64,000 nucleotides of DNA from positions 364,387 to 428,386 of the forward strand of contig NZ_JAENHM010000030.1 in assembly GCF_016595245.1 (NCBI RefSeq), written 5' to 3'. Shown here one piece after another: positions 25,526 to 33,185 of this stretch. The notes under the pieces are model-generated. The model was given only the letters and a program-made list of their open reading frames with translations. It ran no database searches and was not told the DNA's origin. Position 1 is the stretch's first letter; each line of letters starts with the position of its first letter. The translations under genes and the position numbers were made by a program. This DNA is from Azospirillum endophyticum. GTDB lineage: Bacteria > Pseudomonadota > Alphaproteobacteria > Azospirillales > Azospirillaceae.

Positions 25526-26131
25526 ATGTCCGCGAAGGATCTGGAAAAGGCTCTCGCGCACGCCCGGGCCGCGCTCGTGGAAGCGACGGCGGCCGTCGAG
25601 ACGCTGCGCCTGAAGTACCGGGTTGCCGAGTCCGGCTTCGCCGCCGCCGAAGAGCGTCGCCGCGACGTCTCGGTGAAGGCGGCATTGGGCGACCAGGGGG
25701 CGAGCGAGGAACTGCGAACTGCGACCACCGCCCGTGACGACGCCCGCACGCTGATGGAGGATCTGCAGCTTGCCCTCCAGCAGGCGGAGGCGGCGATCCC
25801 GCTGCGGCAGAAGGACGTGACGGCCGCAGTGGCGGCGGTGAACGAGATGCACCTGAAGGAGCTGGCGGCCGTCCGGGTGGAGGCCGCCGAGCGCGTCGAG
25901 AAGGCCATGGCGGAAGCGGAGGCCGCGTACTTCGCTTACTACGAGGCTGGAGCCGCGATCATTCGCTCCGGTCTGCCGCTCAACTCCCGCCAAGTCGCGA
26001 TGGCCGAGGCTGGCGCCTTTCTCGCGATCCCCTTCCGGCTGCGGCAAGACGTGCTCGATAACCGCGGGTTCGCGGGGGAGAAGACGGCGCCGCTGGCCGA
26101 GCCACACCGTCAGTTCTGGGGCCTCAATTGA
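25526..26131 (+). CDS. Hypothetical coiled-coil protein
   Basis: A 201-residue protein dominated by a long coiled coil from about residue 5 to 135 (AHARAALVEATAAVETLRLK, then EDLQLALQQAEAAI and AVRVEAAERVEKAMAEAEAA), ending in a shorter globular part. ATG 25526 follows AGGAAA at 9 nt; ATG 25499 is an alternative. No family is recognised; phage scaffold- or tail-associated proteins can look like this, but no structural neighbours support that. Confidence 0.6.
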   Translation: MSAKDLEKALAHARAALVEATAAVETLRLKYRVAESGFAAAEERRRDVSVKAALGDQGASEELRTATTARDDARTLMEDLQLALQQAEAAIPLRQKDVTAAVAAVNEMHLKELAAVRVEAAERVEKAMAEAEAAYFAYYEAGAAIIRSGLPLNSRQVAMAEAGAFLAIPFRLRQDVLDNRGFAGEKTAPLAEPHRQFWGLN

Positions 26132-26145
26132 AAGGAGAACGGACC

Positions 26146-26442
26146 ATGTCGACCAAGAAGCCGAGGTTGCCGCCCAGCGCGGCCCAGTTCGCTCATCTCG
26201 CGCGTGGCAGCGACCTGCTGCAGCACTGGGGCGGGAGCAACGCCAGCAGGGGCACCAGCGGCGAGGCCGCGGCGATCGCTCGACGGATGAACGCCCTCTA
26301 CGAAGCTTGCCTGCCGGCCAAAGGCAGCCGCCCGATTCGGAGTGATGAGCAGTCGGTAGCCGAGCCTTCAGGCGCCAGCGCCCGACAGATCGCCCACCGA
26401 ATGATGAGCGTCTACGACCGCGCCACCGGCACAACGAGATGA
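26146..26442 (+). CDS. Hypothetical small protein
   Basis: A 98-residue basic protein (MSTKKPRLPPSAAQFAHLAR, QHWGGSNASRGTSGEAAAIA). It contains two similar motifs, GEAAAIARRMNALYEACL and SARQIAHRMMSVYDRAT, which look like an internal duplication of a short helix. ATG 26146 follows AAGGAG. A strong terminator follows. No family is recognised. Confidence 0.6.
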   Translation: MSTKKPRLPPSAAQFAHLARGSDLLQHWGGSNASRGTSGEAAAIARRMNALYEACLPAKGSRPIRSDEQSVAEPSGASARQIAHRMMSVYDRATGTTR

Positions 26443-26447
26443 GATCG

Positions 26448-26484
26448 CGCCCCACCGGCACCGTTGGTGGGGCGTCTTCCTTTT
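26448..26484 (+). terminator. Rho-independent terminator
   Basis: CGCCCCACC pairs with GGTGGGGCG across a 9-nt loop and is followed by TCTTCCTTTT. It separates the replication-side gene string from the next genes of the element. Confidence 0.78.
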
Positions 26485-26495
26485 GGAGATGGAAT

Positions 26496-26852
26496 TTGGA
26501 ACTGAATCTGGACATCGAGCATCACGCTCGCACGCAGATCGCGGCTGTCGTTCAGCATGAGAACTGGCGCGAGAACGTGATCGCCTGGCTCGGCGAACTC
26601 CGCACAGGGGCCGAGGTGATGGCAGCCTTTCACGATGCGGTCGCTGCCCGAGCCATCGAGATCCTGATGGAGCTGGCGACGGCCGATCCCGAGACGATCC
26701 AGGCGAAGTATGCCGATCTCGGACCGGGCGCCCTGCCGGCGAAGCTGCTGACCACGGCGCTGGACATGATGGAGGCCGCCACCGTTGCGCAGACGCATGC
26801 GGTGACCGAGAGCGCGGCCCCGGCTCCGGCCGATGCTCAGACGGTCCACTGA
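26496..26852 (+). CDS. Hypothetical protein (TTG start)
   Basis: A 118-residue acidic, helical protein: MELNLDIEHHARTQIAAVVQ, then ENVIAWLGELRTGAEVMAAF and ALDMMEAATVAQTHAVTE. The TTG at 26496 is chosen because GGAG lies 7 nt upstream and the sequence before it codes through the preceding terminator. No family is recognised. Its position directly before the tape-measure-like gene matches the small tail-assembly chaperones of phages, but the sequence does not prove this. Confidence 0.6.
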   Translation: MELNLDIEHHARTQIAAVVQHENWRENVIAWLGELRTGAEVMAAFHDAVAARAIEILMELATADPETIQAKYADLGPGALPAKLLTTALDMMEAATVAQTHAVTESAAPAPADAQTVH

Positions 26853-26993
26853 GGCCGTGGGGGGCCCGTGGGTACCCCCCACCCGCTTGGGTCCCTCCTG
26901 AGGGGTTCGGGACACGCGGGCATTGCGCACCCCGGGCTTTCCCCCTCGCTGAGAAAAAATATCGCGTTACACGCTCCGGCCTGGAGACGAAGC

Positions 26994-27164
26994 ATGAGCA
27001 AAAACAACAGCCTGACCTTCCGTGCGTGTAACAGAGCGCGCGCCGAGCGTTACACGCCGATTTCCGCTGGCCCGCGTGGGTGCGCTCGCCCCGCGGCTGG
27101 CCCGTTCATCGCCCCCGTGCTCAATCCTGCCGGACGGCGGTTGTCGACCAACTGCAGCTGCTGA
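26994..27164 (+). CDS. Doubtful small frame before the tape-measure gene
   Basis: A 56-residue arginine- and cysteine-containing frame (MSKNNSLTFRACNRARAERY...). It has a reasonable ribosome-binding site (GGAGA, 6 nt) and ends 11 bp before the next gene. Two copies of a GCGTTACACGC-type element fall inside it, so the DNA may be regulatory rather than coding. No family is recognised. Confidence 0.3.
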   Translation: MSKNNSLTFRACNRARAERYTPISAGPRGCARPAAGPFIAPVLNPAGRRLSTNCSC

Positions 27165-27175
27165 AGGGGGACACC

Positions 27176-29056
27176 ATGGGAAATACGTTCCAAATCATCA
27201 TCGGGGCGAAAGATCAGGCCACGCCCGTCATCGGCAAGGTGCAGTCGCAACTCGGCAAGGTGCCGGGGGTAGTCGACAGCGTCCGCTCCTCCGTCGACCA
27301 GCTGGGCGAAAGCAGCGGCTGGACTAAGGTCGGCCGGGGTGTCGCGGAGATCGCCTCTGCGACATCCAACCTTGCGCGCGGCTTTGGGATGGCGAATGGC
27401 GCTGGCGGTCTGCTCGGGTTGATGACAGTCGCTGGTCAGGCGGCGCTCGTGGACCGCTGGGGAAAGGTGGGGGTCGCTACCGCCAACGCGGCCGGCGGGA
27501 TCGGCATCGCCGCTGGCCGGCTGCGCACACTCCAGGGCGCAGCAAAGTTGGCCGGGCTGTCGGCTGACGACATGACGAACAGCATGGCGGGGATGGCAAC
27601 AACGCTCCAAGACGCGGCGTATGGTCGGAATCGTGAAGCTGCAGCGATGCTCAATGGCTTGGGGATCACCGTCCGACGAGCTGCTAATGGCACGTGGGAC
27701 CTTGAGCACGCTTTTCGTAGTTTGTCCGCGGTGATCGCTAAGCAGAAAAGCCCGCAGACCCAGGCGCTTATTGCGCAAACGTTCAAGGCTGAGGCTCTGT
27801 TGCCAATACTGCGCAAGGGTACCGAGGGTTGGGACGCCTACATCAAAGAAATCGAACGGCTTGGTGCTGTGTCTGAGGAAACGCAACGCAACTCCGAAGA
27901 GCTCGGAATCTCGCTGAATAAGCTGCATGTCGCTGTCGACGGCTTTTGGACTGCCCTAGAAGGGCGGATGAACCAGCGTTATGGCGGCGCCATCGACAAG
28001 ATCACGAACCTCACGGCTGCCAACAAGGAGAACATCGCCAGCTGGGCCGATCTGACCTCTCAGGTGGGCATGGCTTACAGCGCCCTGAGCACCGTCGCGA
28101 CGCTTGCCGGCGAAGGATCGATCTGGGGCCGCCTCAGCCTTCTGGCCCGGGCCGGGCTGGCTGGCCCGTGGGGGATCATCGCGGCGGGAGGCTACGCTGC
28201 CTATTCGACAGCGCCGGAGCAGAACAAGAAGATCGTGATCCGCAAGGAAACCCCGGAGGAGAAGAAGGCGGCGGAGGATTCATGGTGGCCTTCATGGCTG
28301 CCCAGCATCGGCTTCAGCTCCAAGAGCCCCGATGCCAGTCCCAGCCAGAACCCCGCCGACAACCAGCCGCCGAGCTGGCGGCCGTCCTGGCTGCCGAACA
28401 TGGGCATCGTTTGGAAGGGGCAGGGCGCCGTCGACAAGGCTGCGTCGAACAGCGTGACCCCGTCCCCAGGCTTCGGCGCCGGGGTCAGAAAGTGGGACCC
28501 GCAGATCGAGGCGATGGCGGCCAAGTATGGCGTGTCGCCGGACTTAGTGCGCCGAATCATGCAGCAGGAATCGGGCGGTCGGACCCACGACAAGAACGGC
28601 AACCCACTGACCAGCTCCGCCGGCGCGATCGGGCTGATGCAGGTCATGCCCGGCACCTTCGCCGACATGGCCCGGCGCTATGGCATCAAGGGTAGGATCA
28701 CCGATCCCGACGCCAACATTGAGGCAGGCGTGGCTTACTTGGCCGAACAAATGAAGCGGTTCGGCAACGAAGCCGCCGCTGCGATGGCCTACAACGCCGG
28801 CCCGGAGCGGGCACGGCAGCGGATCGAGGAAGGCAAGCCCCTGCCGTCCGAGACCCAGAACTATGTCGCCTCGATCGCCGCGATGCAGCGCCAGCAGCCC
28901 CAGGCGGCGGCCGGCGGCGGCGAGCAGAAGGTGAATGTCACCGTCACGCTTGGCGGCAACGTGCCGGAAGGCACCTCCGCCGCTGCCCAGACCGGCGCCG
29001 GCACCGCCGTGCCCACCCGCATCGAATATGCGATGCCCAGCTTTGCGAGGCCCTGA
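27176..29056 (+). CDS. Tape-measure-like protein with C-terminal lytic transglycosylase domain
   Basis: A 626-residue protein. Residues 1-330 are helical and Gly/Ala-rich with tape-measure-like features (MGNTFQIIIGAKDQATPVIG, then LRTLQGAAKLAGLSADDMTN) and a hydrophobic stretch near 330-345. A Pro/Trp-rich linker follows. Residues about 440-580 form a soluble lytic transglycosylase domain (AAKYGVSPDLVRRIMQQESG with catalytic E465, SSAGAIGLMQVMPGTFADMA, AAAMAYNAGPERA). Such fusions open peptidoglycan during phage DNA entry. It is the only tail-type gene seen in the element, which is odd. Confidence 0.82.
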   Translation: MGNTFQIIIGAKDQATPVIGKVQSQLGKVPGVVDSVRSSVDQLGESSGWTKVGRGVAEIASATSNLARGFGMANGAGGLLGLMTVAGQAALVDRWGKVGVATANAAGGIGIAAGRLRTLQGAAKLAGLSADDMTNSMAGMATTLQDAAYGRNREAAAMLNGLGITVRRAANGTWDLEHAFRSLSAVIAKQKSPQTQALIAQTFKAEALLPILRKGTEGWDAYIKEIERLGAVSEETQRNSEELGISLNKLHVAVDGFWTALEGRMNQRYGGAIDKITNLTAANKENIASWADLTSQVGMAYSALSTVATLAGEGSIWGRLSLLARAGLAGPWGIIAAGGYAAYSTAPEQNKKIVIRKETPEEKKAAEDSWWPSWLPSIGFSSKSPDASPSQNPADNQPPSWRPSWLPNMGIVWKGQGAVDKAASNSVTPSPGFGAGVRKWDPQIEAMAAKYGVSPDLVRRIMQQESGGRTHDKNGNPLTSSAGAIGLMQVMPGTFADMARRYGIKGRITDPDANIEAGVAYLAEQMKRFGNEAAAAMAYNAGPERARQRIEEGKPLPSETQNYVASIAAMQRQQPQAAAGGGEQKVNVTVTLGGNVPEGTSAAAQTGAGTAVPTRIEYAMPSFARP

Positions 29057-29073
29057 CGTCGTCAGGTGGCTGC

Positions 29074-29100
29074 AGGGAAGGGTGCTCCGCACCCTTCCCT
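29074..29100 (+). terminator. Hairpin after the tape-measure-like gene
   Basis: AGGGAAGGGTGC pairs perfectly with GCACCCTTCCCT across a 3-nt loop, 17 bp after the stop. There is no U-tract, so termination may be partial. Confidence 0.5.
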
Positions 29101-29158
29101 GGCATGGGAGCAGGTGATAGAGGGAAAGGGACAGCGCAAGTTTGGAAGAGTTGCCCCT

Positions 29159-30340
29159 ATGGTCGCGAAGCCCATCCGAACCATCGGCCCCCTTCACCTC
29201 GAAGATCTAGAGCCGCACAGGTTCGAAGATCTAGTGCGCCAGCTCCTCTACGATTTTCGGCCTTGGCGTCAGCTCGAGGCTACCGGGCGCGGAGGTGGCG
29301 ATGAAGGGTTCGATGCGCGGGGCTGGGAAATCGTTCCGGATGCCGCCGAGATTGACCAGCCGGAGGAGGACGGTGAGACATCAGAGCCGTCCTATCAAGA
29401 TCGCCAGTGGCTTGTTCAATGCAAGCGCGAGAAGGCGATTGGTCCCGGCAAGTTGGTAGGCTACCTCGACGAAGTGCCAGAGGATGAGCGTGGAAACCTG
29501 TATGGGATCGTCTTCGCTGCGGCTTGCGACTTTTCCATGCGAGCAAGGACGGCCTTCCGCGAAAAGGTTCGGGAGCTTGGCATTTCGGAGGCTCACCTTT
29601 GGGGAAAGGCAGAGCTGGAAGACATGCTGTTCCAGCCCAAAAATGACCATTTGTTGTTTGCCTATACAGGGATCTCACTCCAGGTGAGAAGGCGTAGCGT
29701 AAAGACAGAGGTTCGCGCGCGCCTTGCCATGAAACGGAAGGCAACGAGGCATCTTCGGGAGGGGGGCGAAGTGCTAATCCGCGATGCGGAAGATGATCGC
29801 TTTCCGTACTTGGACGAGACTCCAGACAACAATAATTCTCGTGGTAACTGGATGGTGAGGCACTTCCAGGGGTGCTTCCATGACGGACTAAGGTTCCAGC
29901 ATCGTCGGCATTTCGCATTCCTTGATGATGATGGAGTTCATTGGGATTTTGCCGAGTCCATGGATGATGCAGCTGTTGAGGGGTGGCGTAACCCTTGGGC
30001 TGAAACCGAAGATGACGATGCCCGTCGTAACGCTCGGCATGAGGCTTTTCATGCTTGGGAAGCTCTCCCTGAAAAGAATAGAGCTTGGTTTGAAGTTCAT
30101 ACGGTCCTGCCGTACGAAAACATCATCGATATTGACGAGTTGGGAGATGATGCATTTCATGGGCCGCAAATTTTCACTACCCAGTTCTATTTGAATAGTT
30201 CGGGACCGTTTCTGAGAAAATCGTTCATATCGCTGCATACTCTGGAGGGGCGTTGGCATTCACAGATGGATAGCCTTGGGCACGAGAATCGGGTTGAGGT
30301 TTTCTCCCGAGATCCACGCAAGAAGCAGTTCAAGGCGTGA
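29159..30340 (+). CDS. Mrr-like restriction endonuclease (QxK variant)
   Basis: A 393-residue protein. The N-terminal 155 residues have the Mrr/PD-(D/E)xK nuclease pattern: LEPHRFEDLVRQLL (helix with E23), GRGGGDEGFDARGWE (D52) and WLVQCKREK (Q87 and K89), then GIVFAAACDFSMRARTAF. The Q-x-K form is usual in Mrr. The remaining 240 residues are unrecognised and may bind the target. ATG 29159 follows GGAAGAG; a GTG at 29114 is possible. AT-richer than the chromosome, it is probably defence cargo of the element. Confidence 0.72.
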   Translation: MVAKPIRTIGPLHLEDLEPHRFEDLVRQLLYDFRPWRQLEATGRGGGDEGFDARGWEIVPDAAEIDQPEEDGETSEPSYQDRQWLVQCKREKAIGPGKLVGYLDEVPEDERGNLYGIVFAAACDFSMRARTAFREKVRELGISEAHLWGKAELEDMLFQPKNDHLLFAYTGISLQVRRRSVKTEVRARLAMKRKATRHLREGGEVLIRDAEDDRFPYLDETPDNNNSRGNWMVRHFQGCFHDGLRFQHRRHFAFLDDDGVHWDFAESMDDAAVEGWRNPWAETEDDDARRNARHEAFHAWEALPEKNRAWFEVHTVLPYENIIDIDELGDDAFHGPQIFTTQFYLNSSGPFLRKSFISLHTLEGRWHSQMDSLGHENRVEVFSRDPRKKQFKA

Positions 30341-30341
30341 A

Positions 30342-30359
30342 AGAGGTGCCGGCACCTCT
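30342..30359. repeat. Perfect 18-bp palindrome after the nuclease gene
   Basis: AGAGGTGCCGGCACCTCT begins two bases after the stop codon of the Mrr-like gene. With no loop and no U-tract it is more like a protein site than a terminator. The rest of the gap to 30610 (about 250 bp) holds nothing recognised. Confidence 0.5.
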
Positions 30360-30610
30360 GCCGATCTGTCCATGATGTCGCCGAACGCTTTCTCGATCCT
30401 GCCGGTGATGATGAACCCGCTGACCAGCGACGTGCAGACGCGGTGATGAAGTGGGGGAGGGCACGCGGTGCCCTCTCCGCCACCATCTGAGTTCACGCCT
30501 GCTTTATGGTGCGTTCGTCGAGCTCAAAGCAATGGGATTCGAGCCTAAATCAAAGATTGGCAGCAGCCGAGTTTATGTGTCATCAATGCTCTTTGTTCCT
30601 ATCAGATTTG

Positions 30611-31666
30611 TCAAAGAGTATGTCCAAGTCTGTAATGCTCGCCTAGACGCCACTGGAGTCTCGTCAGTACATCTTGGTCAGCTACCTCGCGGTATCCTAC
30701 CGCATTCTCTCGCAGCATCGTAAATTGACATTGGAAAAATCTTCCATGCTGGTAACTCTCAATCATAAACATATTTATCAAATCGCCGTCTATACCGACA
30801 CAATAATAGTATCCTAGGTTTCTCAAAAAATAGTATTTTCCAACGGCTATATTATCCCCTTCTGTTTCAACTTTGCTTTTGTTTATATATCTTTTTGTTC
30901 CATCAACTTCATTTTTTATCTGAAGCGGCGTTTCATAAATAGCGGGATCTGTGCCAATGTGATCTTTTATCCTTCTGCCAATTCTGTTCATCATCTTCCA
31001 GGATATCTTCGACACCTGAAAAGAATCTTTATTCTCCATAGGCGGGAAGACTATCGTTCCGGGTGGATCGAAATCAACAGCGAATGGTACTTCGGTATCG
31101 TTGGGAACCCCGTCCATTTTTCTCTGATACATTCTCGTCAGGTTAGAAATCGTGACATTTCCTAATGGGTGTTCAATGGTAGAGTTTTCAACATAATACT
31201 TCAGACGCATTGGTTCGTCATTTAGTTCAAAGGATGTTCCGTCCGTTTTATGAATACAAAATCCGTATTTATTCACCATTCCAATTTGATCTGGTTCTAA
31301 AAGGTCTTCTGGAATAGTATCGTGGTCCAATACAGAGTAAAGGTGAACTCCATGTTTCTTGGCAACTTCAACAGCACCAGATTGGAATCCTCTTGCGCTG
31401 AACATAACTGCCTTATCAGCATTCACGTCACGATATTTCGTGATTAGCGCCTCCACTTTTTCTGCCTTCACAGGCGTCGAATAGTTTTTACACTCGACAA
31501 CGGTTAGATAAGAATATGAACCGGTTTTAAATCTAACCGTCACGTCAAACTGACGGCCATTGATTTTGTCGTTCCACTTAACCTCAGCGCCTTCCATTTC
31601 GACGCGATGGATAGCAGCAACCAACTGTTCAAACTTTTCCCAAGTCTTTTTCGGCTTGTTGTTCAT
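30611..31666 (-). CDS. Restriction endonuclease-like protein, PD-(D/E)xK fold
   Basis: A 351-residue protein. Its N-terminal 115 residues form a canonical nuclease core: WEKFEQLVAAIHRVE (E13), GRQFDVTVRF (D41), YLTVVECKNYSTPVKAEKVE (E58 and K60) and KAVMFSARGFQSGAVEVAKK. The C-terminal two-thirds is unrecognised and may be a sensor or target domain. The gene is strikingly AT-rich. It lies 75 bp downstream of a small XRE regulator on the same strand. No methyltransferase is present, so it may be a modification-dependent nuclease or an abortive-infection effector. Confidence 0.75.
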   Translation of the reverse strand: MNNKPKKTWEKFEQLVAAIHRVEMEGAEVKWNDKINGRQFDVTVRFKTGSYSYLTVVECKNYSTPVKAEKVEALITKYRDVNADKAVMFSARGFQSGAVEVAKKHGVHLYSVLDHDTIPEDLLEPDQIGMVNKYGFCIHKTDGTSFELNDEPMRLKYYVENSTIEHPLGNVTISNLTRMYQRKMDGVPNDTEVPFAVDFDPPGTIVFPPMENKDSFQVSKISWKMMNRIGRRIKDHIGTDPAIYETPLQIKNEVDGTKRYINKSKVETEGDNIAVGKYYFLRNLGYYYCVGIDGDLINMFMIESYQHGRFFQCQFTMLRENAVGYREVADQDVLTRLQWRLGEHYRLGHTL

Positions 31667-31741
31667 TCGGTTGTTCCCTCAAATTGAATATAGAATTATT
31701 TAGATCGTGACCATTGCGACCATTTATGCATAGCCGATTAT

Positions 31742-31999
31742 CTAATTCTCTTCGGAGGTGGGGCTTAGTTGACGCAGCCGCACGCCCGGCGCTCCATGGT
31801 TCAGCAGCTCCAAGCCGGCATCCATCAGCGCGCGCTCGACTTTCCGTAGCGTCTCCGCATTTGCCTTGATCGGCCCGTCCCCGGCTTCCATCCGCCGGAT
31901 TGTGTTAATCGCCACTCCGGCGGCATCGGCGAGTTGCTGTTGCTCCCAGCCGATCAATGCTCGCGCCGCCTTCATCTGGCGGCTCAATGTGAGCGACAT
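31742..31999 (-). CDS. Small XRE-family regulator
   Basis: An 85-residue HTH protein: MSLTLSRQMKAARALIGWEQ, then QQLADAAGVAINTIRRMEAG and NAETLRKVERALMDAGLELL. The domain is typical of controller (C) proteins and antitoxin-type regulators. A palindrome, GGGTTATGGTAACCC, lies 61 bp upstream of its start, so autoregulation is likely. It precedes the nuclease gene and probably sets its expression. Confidence 0.82.
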   Translation of the reverse strand: MSLTLSRQMKAARALIGWEQQQLADAAGVAINTIRRMEAGDGPIKANAETLRKVERALMDAGLELLNHGAPGVRLRQLSPTSEEN

Positions 32000-32060
32000 T
32001 CCTGTGCCTCAGAAATTGGTTATGAAAACCCACTTTTGGGTTGCGCAAACTCTTTAGATA

Positions 32061-32075
32061 GGGTTATGGTAACCC
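32061..32075. promoter_or_regulatory. Candidate operator upstream of the small XRE gene
   Basis: GGGTTA-TGG-TAACCC is a perfect palindrome with 6-bp arms. A related sequence, GGTTATGAAAACCC, begins near 32017. Both lie in the AT-rich spacer (32000-32237) between the divergent XRE and binding-protein genes. Confidence 0.55.
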
Positions 32076-32237
32076 ATTAGAGAGTTACGGCAACCGATAA
32101 ATGCTGACGCGGCGCGATGATCCGCGGCGCTCTACTCGATTACGCGAGCTGTTTCGCTCTTGCCATACCGACGAAGCGTTTGCCCGAGCAACGTGCCATC
32201 CGGCGCGAACGCCCTCTTCTTGCCTGGAGGATCCTGC

Positions 32238-33083
32238 ATGAGCCGCCTTGCCCTGTTCGCCACCGCCACCGCGGTCGCTGCCACTATCGCCGCTGGCGCC
32301 GCCTCCTTCGCCAGTCCGCAGCCGGAGCCTGCCCCGGTGTTGCGCATCGCCACCGAAGGCGCCTTCGCCCCGTGGAACGCCACCGCCGCTGACGGCAAGC
32401 TGGTCGGCTTCGAGATCGACCTCGCCAACGACCTGTGCCGCCGGATGCAGGTCCGGTGCAACGTCGTCGCCCAGGACTGGACTGGCATCCTGCCCGGCCT
32501 GCAGCAGGGTCAATACGACGCCGTGATGGCGGGCGTCACCGCCACCGCCGAGCGGGCCGCCGTGGTCGACTTCAGCGCCGCCTATGCCGCCGATCCGGCG
32601 GTATTCGCCGTGCGGCCGGGCTCCGAGCTGGCCAGCGCCCTGCCGGACGTGGAGCGGGCCGATCTCTCCACCGCGGCCGGTCAGCGCGTCGCCAGCAGCG
32701 CCGCCCGGGCGCTGGACGGGAAGGTGATCGCCGTGCAGGCCTCGACCAACCATGCCCACATGATGGAGGCGCTGTTCCCCCGCGTCCGGCTGCGCTTCTA
32801 TGAGACGGTCGACGCCGCCGCCCTGGACCTCTCCGCTGGCCGCGTCGATGCAATGCTGACGGCCCGGACGTCGGTGGAGGCCCTGCGCGCCGCCGGCGGG
32901 AGCCTGATCCCGGCCGGTCCGGCCTTCAGCGGCGGCGTGCTGGGCGGCGGTGTGGCTGTTGCTGTGCGGAAGGGCGACCAGCTGTCCGCCCGCTTCACCC
33001 AGGCTATCGCCAGCGCCGCAGAGGACGGCACCACCGCGCGCCTGTCCGGCCGTTGGTTCGGTACCGACCTGTCGGCCCGCTGA
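32238..33083 (+). CDS. Orphan periplasmic amino-acid-type binding protein
   Basis: A 281-residue solute-binding protein of the polar amino acid ABC family. A signal peptide (MSRLALFATATAVAATIAAG..ASFA) is followed by the domain signatures VLRIATEGAFAPWNATAADG, then KLVGFEIDLANDLCRRMQVR, DWTGILPGLQQGQYDAVMAG and TATAERAAVVDFSAAY. ATG 32238 follows GGAGGATC. No permease or ATPase gene is present in the element. High GC suggests acquisition from a related bacterium. It may feed a host transporter or act as a receptor or moron-type gene. Confidence 0.85.
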   Translation: MSRLALFATATAVAATIAAGAASFASPQPEPAPVLRIATEGAFAPWNATAADGKLVGFEIDLANDLCRRMQVRCNVVAQDWTGILPGLQQGQYDAVMAGVTATAERAAVVDFSAAYAADPAVFAVRPGSELASALPDVERADLSTAAGQRVASSAARALDGKVIAVQASTNHAHMMEALFPRVRLRFYETVDAAALDLSAGRVDAMLTARTSVEALRAAGGSLIPAGPAFSGGVLGGGVAVAVRKGDQLSARFTQAIASAAEDGTTARLSGRWFGTDLSAR

Positions 33084-33185
33084 CCGCCAGAACGACGAAC
33101 GCCCGACCGCAGCAACGGCCGGGCGCCCGGTATCGGCGCCGCAGCAACAGCGCCGACTATTGACCCCCATGGAAACCGCTAAACC

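Noticed and set aside
29066..29158. N-terminal extension of the Mrr-like gene from 29066
   Set aside because: The extension is read through a 12-bp hairpin and has no family-like sequence; the ATG at 29159 has GGAAGAG upstream.
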